Part shown: one piece after another, positions 6,391-6,554 of the stretch
How the letters are laid out: each line of letters starts with the position of its first letter
Numbering within the stretch: the first letter of the stretch is position 1
Origin: JAHQVK01 sp039819565
GTDB taxonomy: Bacteria > Myxococcota > Kuafuiibacteriia > Kuafuiibacteriales > Kuafuiibacteriaceae
Direction: 5' to 3'
Length of the DNA stretch: 6,554 nucleotides
Assembly: GCA_039819565.1 (NCBI GenBank)
Contig: JBCBRU010000512.1
Coordinates: 1-6,554 of the forward strand
The notes under the pieces: generated by a model
The model's database searches: none
What the model was told of the DNA's origin: nothing
What the model saw: the letters and a program-made list of their open reading frames with translations, nothing else
Made by a program: the position numbers and the translations under genes

Positions 6391-6554
6391 CGTGTTCGCG
6401 CCCGATCAGCATCTGGGCCGCTGGGTCATGAAGCAGACCGGGCGGGAGATGGTGCTCTGGCCCGGCGTCTGTCAGGTCCACGAGCTCTTTAGCGAGCGTA
6501 AGCTCGTCCAGCTGAAGGAGCGCCATCCGCAGGCCGTGGTCATCGCTCACCCCG
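6285..6554. repeat. Right-end perfect inverted repeat (foldback), 107-base arms
   Basis: Bases 6285-6391 are the exact reverse complement of 6448-6554, with a 56-base loop at 6392-6447. The outer arm ends on the last base of the window. The inner arm is minus-strand nadA. The loop in plus orientation encodes the NadA residues that belong immediately before the inner arm's first codon. The layout mirrors the left end: copying to the arm end, a skipped stretch, and return on the other strand. This is the form expected of an inverted chimera. Confidence 0.95.
6392..6553 (+). CDS. NadA internal fragment (foldback copy, both ends missing)
   Basis: Fifty-four plus-strand codons in one frame. The first 19 residues (VFAPDQHLGRWV, then MKQTGRE) match the conserved NadA segment usually reading FAPDQNLGxxVxxQTGRE. 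They run directly into MVLWPGVCQVHE, which is also the first part of the minus-strand nadA fragment. Joined correctly, the NadA portion present in the window is about 166 residues. This is not an independent gene or a second nadA copy. Confidence 0.85.
   Translation, partial: MFAPDQHLGRWVMKQTGREMVLWPGVCQVHELFSERKLVQLKERHPQAVVIAHP

Noticed and set aside
6347..6550. Apparent minus-strand 67-codon ORF and overlapping plus-strand ORF at the right end
   Set aside because: They exist only because of the foldback and read antisense or across the artificial junction of nadA.
6285..6554. Invertible DNA switch (phase-variable segment flanked by inverted repeats)
   Set aside because: Flipping the 56-base loop would restore only a short NadA stretch before running into the duplicated arm again. 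No recombinase is nearby, and a conserved biosynthetic enzyme is an unlikely target. A chimera explains it more simply.

Overview
The window is high-GC DNA (low-to-mid 60s percent by eye) with dense bacterial coding. The gene mix is a PilY1-like pilus tip protein with an N-terminal VWA domain, a GspH/FimT-type minor pilin, a COQ8-like ABC1 kinase, alanine racemase and quinolinate synthase. Together with the GC content this fits a Myxococcota or related former-deltaproteobacterial genome, probably from a metagenome or amplified DNA. The taxon is an inference only.

Layout, left to right. Positions 1-284 are a perfect foldback: 105-base arms around a 74-base loop. It interrupts the 3' part of the minus-strand pilY1-like gene (177-2669). 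Upstream of that gene on the same strand is a type IV pilin-like gene (2782-3279), and the two look like a short pilus operon. A 192-base divergent intergenic region (3280-3471) separates this operon from a plus-strand ABC1/COQ8-type kinase-like gene (3472-4821). The kinase gene converges on, and overlaps tail-to-tail by 80 bases with, alr (4742-5947, minus). alr is joined through a TGATG stop/start overlap to nadA (minus, 5'-truncated, 5947-6390). Positions 6285-6554 are a second perfect foldback: 107-base arms around a 56-base loop, cutting nadA.

The main structural point concerns the two ends. At each end the loop plus the outer arm, read on the plus strand, is the true continuation of the gene that the foldback interrupts. 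On the right, the plus-strand loop encodes a conserved NadA segment (VFAPDQHLGRWV...KQTGRE) that joins in frame to MVLWPGV. On the left, the plus-strand loop continues the PilY1-like protein in frame into a CUB-like segment. Both ends therefore have the signature of a strand-switch (inverted-with-deletion) chimera, as made by multiple displacement amplification or during library construction or assembly. They are very unlikely to be natural telomeres or invertible switches. The stop codon of the pilY1-like gene at 177-179 and the apparent nadA start at 6388-6390 should not be believed.

Functionally, the window holds a pilus assembly/adhesion pair (pseudopilin and Ca-binding VWA/propeller tip protein), an atypical kinase possibly linked to quinone or lipid metabolism, and two housekeeping enzymes (D-alanine supply for peptidoglycan and the quinolinate step of NAD synthesis). 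I found no tRNA, rRNA, CRISPR array or insertion sequence, and no clear previously undescribed system. The most interesting biology is the Cys-rich/CUB-like extension of the PilY1 protein.
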